DNA of 64,000 nucleotides from Chitinophagaceae bacterium. Lineage in GTDB: Bacteria > Bacteroidota > Bacteroidia > Chitinophagales > Chitinophagaceae. Shown here one piece after another: positions 44,618 to 54,054 of this stretch. How positions within the stretch are numbered: position 1 is the stretch's first letter; the number at the start of each line of letters is the position of its first letter. The stretch covers positions 1 to 64,000 of the forward strand of contig JAMLHK010000005.1 in assembly GCA_023957155.1 (NCBI GenBank), in the 5' to 3' direction. Position numbers and translations under genes: made by a program. The notes below the pieces were generated by a model. The model saw nothing but the letters and a program-made list of their open reading frames with translations. It ran no database searches and was not told the origin of the DNA.

Positions 44618-46513
44618 ATGATCAAAAAACATAATAAGGGGATACTGCAACTGGCATTGGCCGTTTGCCTTTTATTGGTTTCCTGTTCCCGCGCATTGGA
44701 TCAGGCCCCCGATGGCAAGATATCCCTGGACGAAGTCTTTGGAGACGATGAAAAAGTAGCTGCTTATTTGAATACCTGTTATCAGTATATTCCGGGAGAA
44801 GGGCATCAGTATTTTTTCTGGATGCGCGGTCCTGTTGACTGGAGCGATGAAGCATGGGATACCGATGCTGAAGCTGAGGCATGGATCACTTCCGGGCAGT
44901 TGTACAGCGGTAATGTTTCGGCAGCTTCCCATTTCAATACCCAATGGGCGGATGCCGGCAATGGTAATTACTGGGTTCGCATGTGGCAGGCTATTCGCAA
45001 ATGTTCGGTATTCCTGGATAATATTGATAATGCGAATGTAAAAACCGAAGCCAACCGGTCACGCTGGAAAGCCGAAGCGCATTTACTGCGTGCGTACTAC
45101 TATATGGTACTGCTTAAATTTTTCGGATGTCCGCTGCCTGTAATAAGAACGGCGCATAATTATGTGGACGATTTCTCCCAAACACAACGAAGCTCATATT
45201 ATGATGTAGTTCAATTCATCATAGAAGATTGCGATGCAGCGCTTGCAAGTCCTGAGTTGCCCTGGCGCATTACTTCAGGGCAGGAAGCGTTTCGTTTTAC
45301 CAAAGCGGTGGCTGTGTCTGTTAAGTCGAGGATGTCGCTCTATGCGGCAAGCCCCCTGTACAATGCCGGAGGAAACTATTGGGAGGAAGCCTACCAGGTC
45401 AATAAGCAGGCGCTGGAAAACCTCAAAGCAAATGGCTATGAATTGTATAACAAGGTCAATTTTGCTACCTGGAGAGATAATCCGGATGTTTTCCTTCCCA
45501 ATGACGGGGCTAAATTGTTCAATGAGTATTTCTGTAACAATATGGGATATGAAAGCAATCCCACAGACAAGGAAACGATCTATCAGACCAATGCAGGTCA
45601 GGATGGGTTTAATACGGAAGGTGTGGGCGCCCAGCAGGGTTATAAATCCGGTTCCTGTCCTTCGCAGGAAACGGTAGATTGTTTTGAGACCACAGACGGG
45701 CAACCTGTTCTGGACCTGGCAAAGCCTTATTTGGATGAGGTAACACATTTGCAGCCGAATCTCAACCCCGCCAATACGCTCTATAATGAGCAGGACCCTT
45801 ATGAGAACCGGGATCCCCGCTTTTACGCCTCCGTTTACTACAACGGTTCCAAACGCAAGTGCTACTGGAATTTTGATGAAACCTCGGAAAGCGTTGAGAA
45901 TTTCCCAGCCTCAAAAGGTTACCGCACACGCATTATAGCCACTTATGCCGGGGAGCCCCAGACAGGGCGCCATCCCACCATTCGTAAAGCAACCCGCACC
46001 GGTTATTTCCTTCGCAAATTCCTCCATCCTAATGCAGGTCAGGAAGTGGTTACCGGTGGTCATGCCTATGCCAAAGTGATGCGGTTGGGAGAAGTATATC
46101 TCAATCTTGCCGAAGCTGCCGCCGAAGCAGATCATCTTACAGAGGCGTATGAAGCGGTTAACACGATCCGCCGGCGTGTGGGTATGCCCGATCTGCCCGC
46201 AGGGCTTTCTAAAGAGCAGCTTATCCTCCGCATCCGGAATGAACGGAGAGTGGAGCTGGCTTTTGAAGCACACCGTTATTTCGATGTTCGCCGCTGGCAC
46301 AAACCTACTGACGACCTCGAGAAAACAGACCGCTGGATCACCGCTGCACATATTACGCGTAACGCAAACGGCAGCTATACTTATGCAAGGGGCCCGGTAT
46401 CGCGGGAACGTTTGTGCTACCAAAACAAATTCTTATGGTTCCCCTTACCGCTGAATGAGGCCAATATTATGCTGGCATTAACCGGGGAGAATTGGCAAAA
46501 CCCGGGATGGTAG
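44618..46513 (+). CDS. SusD-like glycan-binding lipoprotein (partner of the first SusC)
   Basis: A 631-residue lipoprotein starting at the ATG at 44618 (a TTG at 44606 is less likely). The lipobox LLVSC anchors it to the outer membrane. SusD N-terminal helices (DEKVAAYLNTCYQYIPG), the TPR-like core (AEAHLLRAYYYMVLLKFFG) and the C-terminal RagB/SusD domain (NTIRRRVGMPDLPAGL, NERRVELAFEAHRYFDVRRW) are all present. It lids the SusC barrel and binds the glycan at the surface. It follows its susC by 29 bp. Confidence 0.95.
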   Translation: MIKKHNKGILQLALAVCLLLVSCSRALDQAPDGKISLDEVFGDDEKVAAYLNTCYQYIPGEGHQYFFWMRGPVDWSDEAWDTDAEAEAWITSGQLYSGNVSAASHFNTQWADAGNGNYWVRMWQAIRKCSVFLDNIDNANVKTEANRSRWKAEAHLLRAYYYMVLLKFFGCPLPVIRTAHNYVDDFSQTQRSSYYDVVQFIIEDCDAALASPELPWRITSGQEAFRFTKAVAVSVKSRMSLYAASPLYNAGGNYWEEAYQVNKQALENLKANGYELYNKVNFATWRDNPDVFLPNDGAKLFNEYFCNNMGYESNPTDKETIYQTNAGQDGFNTEGVGAQQGYKSGSCPSQETVDCFETTDGQPVLDLAKPYLDEVTHLQPNLNPANTLYNEQDPYENRDPRFYASVYYNGSKRKCYWNFDETSESVENFPASKGYRTRIIATYAGEPQTGRHPTIRKATRTGYFLRKFLHPNAGQEVVTGGHAYAKVMRLGEVYLNLAEAAAEADHLTEAYEAVNTIRRRVGMPDLPAGLSKEQLILRIRNERRVELAFEAHRYFDVRRWHKPTDDLEKTDRWITAAHITRNANGSYTYARGPVSRERLCYQNKFLWFPLPLNEANIMLALTGENWQNPGW

Positions 46514-46546
46514 CCCGATCATTAATTCAAAAAAACAGATTTAGCT

Positions 46547-49500
46547 ATGAATAGTTTAATCAATAAAATATTATTACCGGTTGTTTTGCTGTTCTTGTGC
46601 GGGGGACTCAATGCCCAGGTGACAGGCACGGTAAAAGATGAACAGGGTAACCTGCTCCAGGGGGTGAGGGTATCGTCTGAAAACGGCAAGCATCTTACGG
46701 TTACCGATAAACATGGTAACTACGAATTACTTATTAAAGATGGGAGTGCGCGGGTCACTTTTTCATTACAGGGTTATGAATCCCGGTATATCGAAATCGT
46801 TGAAACCGGGGCAATATCGTCCGATATCACTCTTAGGCGTGCAGAAACCTACGACCTCGATGAAAAAATAGATTTTGGCAATTATTCACAGCGTAAAAAC
46901 GAAGTAACCGGATCGGTTGCGCGTGTTACCGGGGAAGAGCTGCGCCGTTCGCCTGTGGGTAATCTTTCTATGTCGCTTGCCGGACGCCTGCCGGGATTGT
47001 TTACACGGGAAACCTATTCGGAACCTGCACGCACCAATACGGATCTCTGGGTAAGAGGATCTTCTTCTCCCAATGGAGGCACGGCCATGATCGTCATAGA
47101 TGGTTTTCCTTACGACTATAATGCAAACCAGCTTTTTGAATATATCACAGCCCATGAGGTAGAATCCATAACCGTATTAAAAGACGCTTCGGCACAGGCC
47201 TTGTACGGTATCCAGGGCGCCAATGGCGTGATCGTAATTACCACCCGGCGGGGGGTTAAGCAGCCCCTGAAAATTGAAGCTGAGGTGAATAATACGATGG
47301 AGCAGCGAACAACAACGCCTCCGCATATCAGCTCGCCGATTTATGTGCAATTGCGCAACCAGGCCGGCTTTAACGATGGCAATGGCGCGTATTCTTATTT
47401 CAGTAAAGAAGTAGAGGAAGGATTTATTGCCGGTGAGGACCGGGAGCGTTTCCCGGATAACAACTGGAGAGCCATAAATGCAAAAGATATCACACAGATG
47501 CGCCGTGTTAACCTCAATGTATCGGGAGGGAATGACAATGCCGTATTTTATACCAATGTGAACGTACTGCACCAGAATGGCATGTGGAATGTTGATCCTG
47601 CTACCACCCAATACAATCCAAACAACCAGTTCTTATGGGCAAATATCAGGTCGAATGTGGATGTAAACCTGGGCCGTTATCTCACGGTTGGTCTCAACCT
47701 CAGCGGTAATATCAAAAGAGAAAAAACACCTGGCGGCCATGGCGTGGAATTGAATTACGGGGGATCATGGAATGGCTTCGCTAACGGGATATGGTACCGC
47801 TTCTTCTCCCTGCCGCCTTATCTTTACGGGCCCATAACGCCATTGGTACAGGATCCGGGAACGGGGGAAACAACCGGTGGCGAGGTGGTGGTTACCCAAA
47901 CGGAGCCGATCACTTCATGGGGGGTCATCAACCGCCTGGGCTATGATCAATACACGGTTACCAATATTTATGCGCAGTTTGCCCCAAAGCTCGACCTCAG
48001 TTTCCTTACACCCGGTCTTACCCTGGGTGGTAGTTACGGTTACCAGACCAATGCCGTAAAAGGACTGTTTGTTAACCGTACATACGAAGAATGGGTGCGT
48101 ACCGGTAATTATGACGAACTGGAATTCCAGAAGATACGAACCGGCGTGAATACTCCACTGCAATACAGGTCAGGCACATCCTTTTATTATAACTTAAACT
48201 ATAAGGGGGTATTAAGCTATCATCGCCGTTTTGGAAAAGTGCATGATGTGAGCGCCATGGCTTACGGTTTTTATCAGCATCTGAATAAAGGCAGCGACCT
48301 ACCCTATAAACGGCTCAATTCGGGGGTAGAAGCGGCTTACGGTTACAACGATCGCTATCTTCTTAAATTCGACCTGGGCTATTCCGGCTCGGAACAATAT
48401 GCACGTCAGAACCGGTTTACCGCCTTTCCCGCAGTTTCCGCAGGATGGGTGGCTTCCAACGAATCGTTCCTGAAAAACAACAGCGTTCTCACTTACCTCA
48501 AACTTCGTGCTTCGTGGGGTAAAGCCGGCAACGATCGCGGTATTGGACGTTATGTGTACCTGGATAATGTAACGCTTACCGGCGGAGGATTCGGGTTCCT
48601 CGGCGGGTATAACGTAAATGAAGGACAGGTAGCCAACCCCTTCCTTGATCCTGAGATCATTACGAAAAAGAATTTGGGTCTTGACCTTACGCTGTTGAAC
48701 AATTTTTCATTGTCGGTGGATGTGTATAAAGAAAGGACCGACAACGGCGTTACAAGCGCTACTTCAAAAACGCCGGAGTACCAGGGCGTACCGTTGGGCA
48801 ACTACCCCAGAACCAATGTGGGTGTTTTTGAAAACAAAGGATACGAAGTGGAGATCGGTTACAACAAAGACATAAACCGTAACCTGAATATTTCCCTCGG
48901 CGGCTGGCTGGCGTATAATAAAAATAAAGTCATATTCTGGGATGAGAGCGAGCGTGCTGAAGATTATGCTTACCGCTTACGCTCCGAAGGATACCCGCTG
49001 GGGCAGCAATGGGGATTTTTGGTTGACGATCATAATGGCAACGGTTATTTTAATAGTGAAGAAGAGATTGATAACAGCGGGTTGGTGTATGAGATCGGTA
49101 CGCCCCGGCCCGGCTATCTGAAATATTACGACTTTAATGCCGATGGCAAGGTCAATGATAAAGATCTCATACCGCTTGGCAAAGGAGCTTTGCCAAACTT
49201 CTTTTATGCGTTCCACGGAGGGGTTAAGTATAAAAATTTTGACCTGAACTTTCTCTTCCAGGGAATAGCCGATTATTGGGCTGTGGATGTATCTAACGGT
49301 CGTGTTGAATATGGTTTTGAAGGGATATATTCCGAATGGCATAAAAATGCGTGGACGGCCGAACGGTATGCCAGCGGCGAGAAAATTACTTACCCGGCAT
49401 TGTCAGCGCAGAAAAATTCCAATCATGAATCCAGTAATTTCTTTTTGGAGGATAAGTCTTACCTGCGGCTGAAGAATCTGGAGATCGGCTATACTTTCCA

Positions 49501-49657
49501 GGTGTTCAATGGTATAAGATTTTACGTGAGCGGGCAAAACCTGTTTACCTGGGATAAATTAAAGCACGATCTCTATGGCCCCGAAAGTAATGGCGAGGGC
49601 ATCTTCGCCATTCCCGTGTATCGTTTGTATAATCTTGGGCTAAGTGTTAAACTGTAA
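46547..49657 (+). CDS. SusC-like TonB-dependent transporter without STN domain
   Basis: A 1036-residue second transporter. The signal peptide ends near residue 24 (GLNAQ). A carboxypeptidase-regulatory-like domain follows at about 25-95 (GTVKDEQGNLLQGVRVSSEN), then the plug at about 105-235 (SVARVTGEELRRSPVGNLS, VLKDASAQALYGIQGANGV) and the barrel. It lacks the STN signalling domain, so it should import but not signal to FecR. Its distance from the first SusC in length and sequence suggests a different ligand size or binding mode. It is paired with the SusD that follows. Confidence 0.94.
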   Translation: MNSLINKILLPVVLLFLCGGLNAQVTGTVKDEQGNLLQGVRVSSENGKHLTVTDKHGNYELLIKDGSARVTFSLQGYESRYIEIVETGAISSDITLRRAETYDLDEKIDFGNYSQRKNEVTGSVARVTGEELRRSPVGNLSMSLAGRLPGLFTRETYSEPARTNTDLWVRGSSSPNGGTAMIVIDGFPYDYNANQLFEYITAHEVESITVLKDASAQALYGIQGANGVIVITTRRGVKQPLKIEAEVNNTMEQRTTTPPHISSPIYVQLRNQAGFNDGNGAYSYFSKEVEEGFIAGEDRERFPDNNWRAINAKDITQMRRVNLNVSGGNDNAVFYTNVNVLHQNGMWNVDPATTQYNPNNQFLWANIRSNVDVNLGRYLTVGLNLSGNIKREKTPGGHGVELNYGGSWNGFANGIWYRFFSLPPYLYGPITPLVQDPGTGETTGGEVVVTQTEPITSWGVINRLGYDQYTVTNIYAQFAPKLDLSFLTPGLTLGGSYGYQTNAVKGLFVNRTYEEWVRTGNYDELEFQKIRTGVNTPLQYRSGTSFYYNLNYKGVLSYHRRFGKVHDVSAMAYGFYQHLNKGSDLPYKRLNSGVEAAYGYNDRYLLKFDLGYSGSEQYARQNRFTAFPAVSAGWVASNESFLKNNSVLTYLKLRASWGKAGNDRGIGRYVYLDNVTLTGGGFGFLGGYNVNEGQVANPFLDPEIITKKNLGLDLTLLNNFSLSVDVYKERTDNGVTSATSKTPEYQGVPLGNYPRTNVGVFENKGYEVEIGYNKDINRNLNISLGGWLAYNKNKVIFWDESERAEDYAYRLRSEGYPLGQQWGFLVDDHNGNGYFNSEEEIDNSGLVYEIGTPRPGYLKYYDFNADGKVNDKDLIPLGKGALPNFFYAFHGGVKYKNFDLNFLFQGIADYWAVDVSNGRVEYGFEGIYSEWHKNAWTAERYASGEKITYPALSAQKNSNHESSNFFLEDKSYLRLKNLEIGYTFQVFNGIRFYVSGQNLFTWDKLKHDLYGPESNGEGIFAIPVYRLYNLGLSVKL

Positions 49658-49668
49658 AAAACAAGAAG

Positions 49669-51444
49669 ATGATGAAAAAATATTTTATACTTATACTGGT
49701 TGTATTGTCAGCGGGGTTTGTCACCTCCTGTAACGATAAGCTTGAACTGGAATATGACGGGCGCTCTTCGCTGGATGAATTGTTTAAAACGAAGAATGGG
49801 GTAAGAGGTTATCTTAATGCCTGCTATGGATACAGGATCATGCCTGTTATTGAACGTTCGGCGCTTACTGATGAGGCCCATAGTTCTGAGCGGGTATACC
49901 AGGGAACGCTTCCCTCCCTGTGGTATGTTGATGCGTATTCGGCGGCTAATTATTCCAATGTTGACGGGCAGCCGTGGACCGGGATATACCAATCCATCCG
50001 TAAGTGCAATGTTTTTTTGAAAAGAATGGAGGGGATTTCCGGCAATGACCTGGCCTCGCTGGAGGATGAGGTTACTTCATGGAAAGCCCAGGCACATACG
50101 CTCAGGGCGCTCTACTACCTGCAGCTTGTTAAACGTTACGGGTCGGTTCCTTTGATCACTGAGCCTTATGAGATAGCGCACGACTTCAGCCAGGATGTGC
50201 GCGTATCTGTATCAGCCGTTGTTAACCAGATCCTTGCTGATTGCGACTCCGCTATGGCTGCACCGGAGCTGCCCTTAGGTTTTTCATGGACGATCCGCAC
50301 AGGGGAGAACTATATCATGAACAGGGCTGTGGTACAGGCAATCCGGTCGCAGGCTATTCTTTATGCCGTCAGCCCCCTGTACAGCAGCGATTCCTATAGC
50401 TGGCAGGATGCTGCCGCAATTACCGGTAATGCGCTATCCAGCCTGCTGGCCAATGGCTACGAATTATGGACCGAAACCCCCGGCGCAGGTGTTGCACAGA
50501 ATGCGTATGCGCTGTACTTCATTACGCCCCATGATGAGCAGCGCGCCCGTGATAAAGAAACGATCTATGGCGGCGGGCGTGTGAATATATGGGGTGGCAA
50601 TGGAATGCCCTCTACGCCCGGACAAAGCTCTGCCGGCGCCTGCCCCACACAGGAGTTAGTGGATAGTTATGAAATGCAGGCTACCGGCTTACTGCCTGTT
50701 ACCGGTTACTCCGATCCGCAGCATTTACAACCCATCATCAATGCCGCCTCGGGCTATGATCCCCAAAACCCTTATGCAGGACGCGACCCGCGTTTTTATG
50801 CTACCATCTATTTCAATGGCGCCCCGCGCAACTTAGAATCTCCCGCAGCTAATCTTTGCGAGAGCTATGTGGGCGGAAAGGATGGTATCTCCACAACCGA
50901 TCGCCGCAATACACATACCGGCTATTATTTGCGCAAGTACAACAACTGGAAATCCGGACGTGATAACAATGCTGATGGAGAGCTCCGTACGTTCCGCTTA
51001 GCCGAATGCTATCTCAATTTTGCGGAGGCGGCTTACCAGGCTACCGGCAACCCCGACCAGGCAATGAATATCGGTAATGGGATGTCGCTGAGCGCACGTG
51101 ATGCGGTTAATACAATCCGGCGAAGAGCCGGCATGCCTGATCTTCCTGCCGGACTTTCCAAAGGAGATTTTGAAATACGCTATCGCAATGAACGCCGTGT
51201 TGAGTTGGCCTATGAAGGACATCGTTACTTTGATGTGCGGCGCTGGAAGATCATGGGGGAATCGGAACACTATGTTACCGGAATGAAGATTACGGAAAGC
51301 GGGAGCGACTATACTTACGAGCGGATCAGCTTCGAGCGTGAATCACATAAAGAAAAGCTGTACCTGTATCCGATCCCACAGGCAGAGATCAATAAAATGC
51401 AAAGCCATACCGGTACCAACTGGCAAAATCCCGGATGGAATTAA
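49669..51444 (+). CDS. SusD-like glycan-binding lipoprotein (partner of the second SusC)
   Basis: A 591-residue lipoprotein (lipobox VTSC, Cys21) of the RagB/SusD family. Helical core: QAHTLRALYYLQLVKRYGS. C-terminal motifs: NTIRRRAGMPDLPAGLS and YRNERRVELAYEGHRYFDVRRW. It starts 11 bp after its susC, so the two are translated together. The C-terminal motifs are nearly those of the first SusD, consistent with duplication of a susCD pair, though overall lengths differ. Confidence 0.95.
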   Translation: MMKKYFILILVVLSAGFVTSCNDKLELEYDGRSSLDELFKTKNGVRGYLNACYGYRIMPVIERSALTDEAHSSERVYQGTLPSLWYVDAYSAANYSNVDGQPWTGIYQSIRKCNVFLKRMEGISGNDLASLEDEVTSWKAQAHTLRALYYLQLVKRYGSVPLITEPYEIAHDFSQDVRVSVSAVVNQILADCDSAMAAPELPLGFSWTIRTGENYIMNRAVVQAIRSQAILYAVSPLYSSDSYSWQDAAAITGNALSSLLANGYELWTETPGAGVAQNAYALYFITPHDEQRARDKETIYGGGRVNIWGGNGMPSTPGQSSAGACPTQELVDSYEMQATGLLPVTGYSDPQHLQPIINAASGYDPQNPYAGRDPRFYATIYFNGAPRNLESPAANLCESYVGGKDGISTTDRRNTHTGYYLRKYNNWKSGRDNNADGELRTFRLAECYLNFAEAAYQATGNPDQAMNIGNGMSLSARDAVNTIRRRAGMPDLPAGLSKGDFEIRYRNERRVELAYEGHRYFDVRRWKIMGESEHYVTGMKITESGSDYTYERISFERESHKEKLYLYPIPQAEINKMQSHTGTNWQNPGWN

Positions 51445-51471
51445 TCGCTTCTTATCATTAACTATTATATA

Positions 51472-52425
51472 ATGAAAACCAAAATAACATTAGTCGTAAG
51501 TATGATCTGCGGTGCCTTTATTTTCAGCTCCTGCGGCAAACCTTACGAAGAAGTCATCGAACTGCAACAGTTTATGTACCTCACGCTGTCAGAGTCTGCG
51601 GAAAGCCCGGTGGTGAAATTTGTTGAAACAGATAAGAGCAGCACCTACACGCTTTCGGTTTCTTACGGAGGGACCACCAATTACCGGCAGGGCGATATCG
51701 CTGTAGAAATAGGGGTTGATAATGCACTGGTTGACGCTTATAATGCTAAAAATAGTACCAACTACCTGTCCTTACCTGCCGAAGCCTGGTCTCTTGATAA
51801 GACTAAGGTCTCTATCCCTGACGGCAGCAGGGTTTCTGACCCGGTAAACCTTACTGTTCAGGGATCCTATATTGACGAGGAGCATCAATACCTTGTTCCG
51901 GTAACCATTAAATCGGCGCAAGGGGGACATATCCCCGTTAATGAAAAACAGAAAACCACTTATTATGTGGTACAGTCCAAGCCATACGACTGGGAAAAAA
52001 GTACATGGGAAGTTATTGCGCTCAGGTCGGAATGGAGTAGTACCGACTGGGCAGTGAAAAATCTTTTTGACGGGAACAACAAAACAAGATGGCACAGTGA
52101 CCCCTTCAACGGAGAACTCAACGGGCTTCCCCAGTGGTTTGTGGTTGATATGAAAAAAATAAGACCGGCTATTAAGGGCTTTTTGATATGGCAAAGGCAT
52201 GATGATATAGGAAATGCAGCTAAAAATATTGTGTTTTTTATCAGCGATGACAACGAGAACTGGACGGAGATACTGGATATTCCCGAAGTGACGCAGGATA
52301 ACAGCGTTGAACTTGATTATAAAACAACGAATCCGGTGGCAGGCAGGTACCTGAGAGTGGAAATAAGAGCAAACTGGCCACCCAATTCCCCCTGGACGCA
52401 CCTGGCGGAGATAGCACCCTATTGA
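51472..52425 (+). CDS. DUF1735 plus F5/8-type-C glycan-binding lipoprotein
   Basis: A 317-residue lipoprotein (lipobox FSSC, Cys21). A DUF1735-type Ig-like domain is at about residues 40-165 (DIAVEIGVDNALVDAYNAKN, followed by LVPVTIKSA). A discoidin-type F5/8-C domain follows at about 180-315 (WSSTDWAVKNLFDGNNKTRWHSD, WFVVDMKK, GRYLRVEIRANW). Proteins of this build act as extra surface glycan-binding proteins beside SusCD. The same architecture occurs in many polysaccharide loci. It is 28 bp after the second susD. The 150-bp gap after it marks a possible new transcript. Confidence 0.87.
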   Translation: MKTKITLVVSMICGAFIFSSCGKPYEEVIELQQFMYLTLSESAESPVVKFVETDKSSTYTLSVSYGGTTNYRQGDIAVEIGVDNALVDAYNAKNSTNYLSLPAEAWSLDKTKVSIPDGSRVSDPVNLTVQGSYIDEEHQYLVPVTIKSAQGGHIPVNEKQKTTYYVVQSKPYDWEKSTWEVIALRSEWSSTDWAVKNLFDGNNKTRWHSDPFNGELNGLPQWFVVDMKKIRPAIKGFLIWQRHDDIGNAAKNIVFFISDDNENWTEILDIPEVTQDNSVELDYKTTNPVAGRYLRVEIRANWPPNSPWTHLAEIAPY

Positions 52426-52575
52426 TTTTTTTTAATAAAGCAATTGGAACAACATCAAACCCTGAGTTGGTACCGGCATGGAAAAGGATTGATCTGGAAA
52501 GATTTTTTCAGGGCTATTTTGATAATTTTAAGCATATCGCTCCTGAAGAACCGGGAGTGGTTTATTTACTTTTGA

Positions 52576-54024
52576 ATGGATAAAGTTTGGATAGCCTGGA
52601 TGCTGATTGCCACGGGAAGTTGTGGTAAATCGGAAACAAAGGGCGATACGCTGCCTGCTGCAGATACCGTATATAAAAATATTTTTACTGTACAAACCGG
52701 GTGGGATATTTATACCGGTGGTGTATACCGGTATGGACCTTCTATTATAGAAAATAGTGGCGGAACAGTTGATGCATGGTTTGCGGCACCCGGTGAAACA
52801 TTTGGAGATAAGATATTGTGCTATAACGAATCGGGAACGCAAACTGCTATCAGCTTAACAACAGGCAATACTGCGGCTCAAAAATTTACGAGTACTGACC
52901 CTTTTTATGCTATCGCTGTAGCATGCCCTAACTGGGGATCAGCCGGCAGCAGCCTGACCTTAAGCCTGTACCGGTGGAAAAGCAACTATGCCTCAACGGT
53001 TGCTTCCTCTCCGCTGTATACAACAGTATATAATAATTATCAGGATAATCAAAACCTGCAGGCAGCCGGCGAAAATAAATTCCCCGCAGGCACGTACCTG
53101 TGGGCGCTGACGGATCCTTCAGGTACGGCCGGCGTGTGGAAGAGAGGTGGAAATATTGAAGGTATCAGTAATTTTAAAGATGGCGCGCCCACGGATGGCT
53201 GTTATCAGTCTTTTATACTGATCAATCCATCCTCGGGCGCCAGCTACTGGGATCAGGTGGCATACCGGCGGTCGGCTGACGGCGGCAAGACCTGGACGGA
53301 AGACACAATGGTTTTAAAGCCGACAGAATACTCCCGTGATCAGTTCTCCGTTTGTGATCCCGGCGTGGTAAAACTGGGCAGTTATTATTACACGGGCTAT
53401 ACTTCTACCGAAGATGAAAGAGGCTTATATAATCACGCTTATGTGGCAAGGTCAACATCGCCTGAAGGACCCTGGGAAAAATGGGATGGTAATGGCTGGA
53501 GTAATAATCCTCAGCCTGTAATTGCTTTTAATGGCGATCCTGATGCCTGGGGCGCCGGTGAACCTTCAATGGTAATCAATAACGACACCTTATTTTTCTA
53601 TTATTCATGGAACGATAAAAATACACTTGAAACACGTGTTACCATTGTAAGTAATCCTGGCGAAAATTGGCCGGCACAGCTTCAGCAGAGGGGAACGGCT
53701 GTTGATAAAATGGCTATCACCGGCGCTGATCATTGTGATGTGAAATACAGGGATGATCTCAAAAAATATTATGCTATTCATACCGCTTCCAGGCTTACAA
53801 CGAATAGCTATATTGTTTTGTGGGAATCATCGGATGGTTTATCGTTTAATAAAATAGCTGAAATAAGAGCCGGACTTAAGCCATATTTGCATAATTGCGG
53901 ATGGAGCGGGGATGAGAGCGGGCATATCAATCCGGGTAAACAACAATACCTTTCGTATGCCTACGGGCCAAACTGGGCTAACTGGCGTACCGCCTGGCAG
54001 CCGATTTCATTTAAATCGAACTGA
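52576..54024 (+). CDS. Exported beta-propeller protein, sialidase/GH43-like
   Basis: A 482-residue protein with a short lipoprotein-like start (IATGSCGK, Cys16). A multi-bladed propeller follows. One Asp-box is clear (SADGGKTWTED), as in sialidases. Other blades read YGPSIIENSGGTVDAWFAAPG, FSVCDPGVVKLGSYYYTGYTS and PSMVINNDTLFFYYSWND. The family cannot be fixed; a glycosidase acting on the imported or surface glycan is the best inference. The start is odd: a TACTTTTG promoter-like box ends 1 nt before the ATG, so either the box is not used or the true start is later. Confidence 0.65.
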   Translation: MDKVWIAWMLIATGSCGKSETKGDTLPAADTVYKNIFTVQTGWDIYTGGVYRYGPSIIENSGGTVDAWFAAPGETFGDKILCYNESGTQTAISLTTGNTAAQKFTSTDPFYAIAVACPNWGSAGSSLTLSLYRWKSNYASTVASSPLYTTVYNNYQDNQNLQAAGENKFPAGTYLWALTDPSGTAGVWKRGGNIEGISNFKDGAPTDGCYQSFILINPSSGASYWDQVAYRRSADGGKTWTEDTMVLKPTEYSRDQFSVCDPGVVKLGSYYYTGYTSTEDERGLYNHAYVARSTSPEGPWEKWDGNGWSNNPQPVIAFNGDPDAWGAGEPSMVINNDTLFFYYSWNDKNTLETRVTIVSNPGENWPAQLQQRGTAVDKMAITGADHCDVKYRDDLKKYYAIHTASRLTTNSYIVLWESSDGLSFNKIAEIRAGLKPYLHNCGWSGDESGHINPGKQQYLSYAYGPNWANWRTAWQPISFKSN

Positions 54025-54054
54025 TTTTTTAATGCGATCAAATTATAAAGCAGG

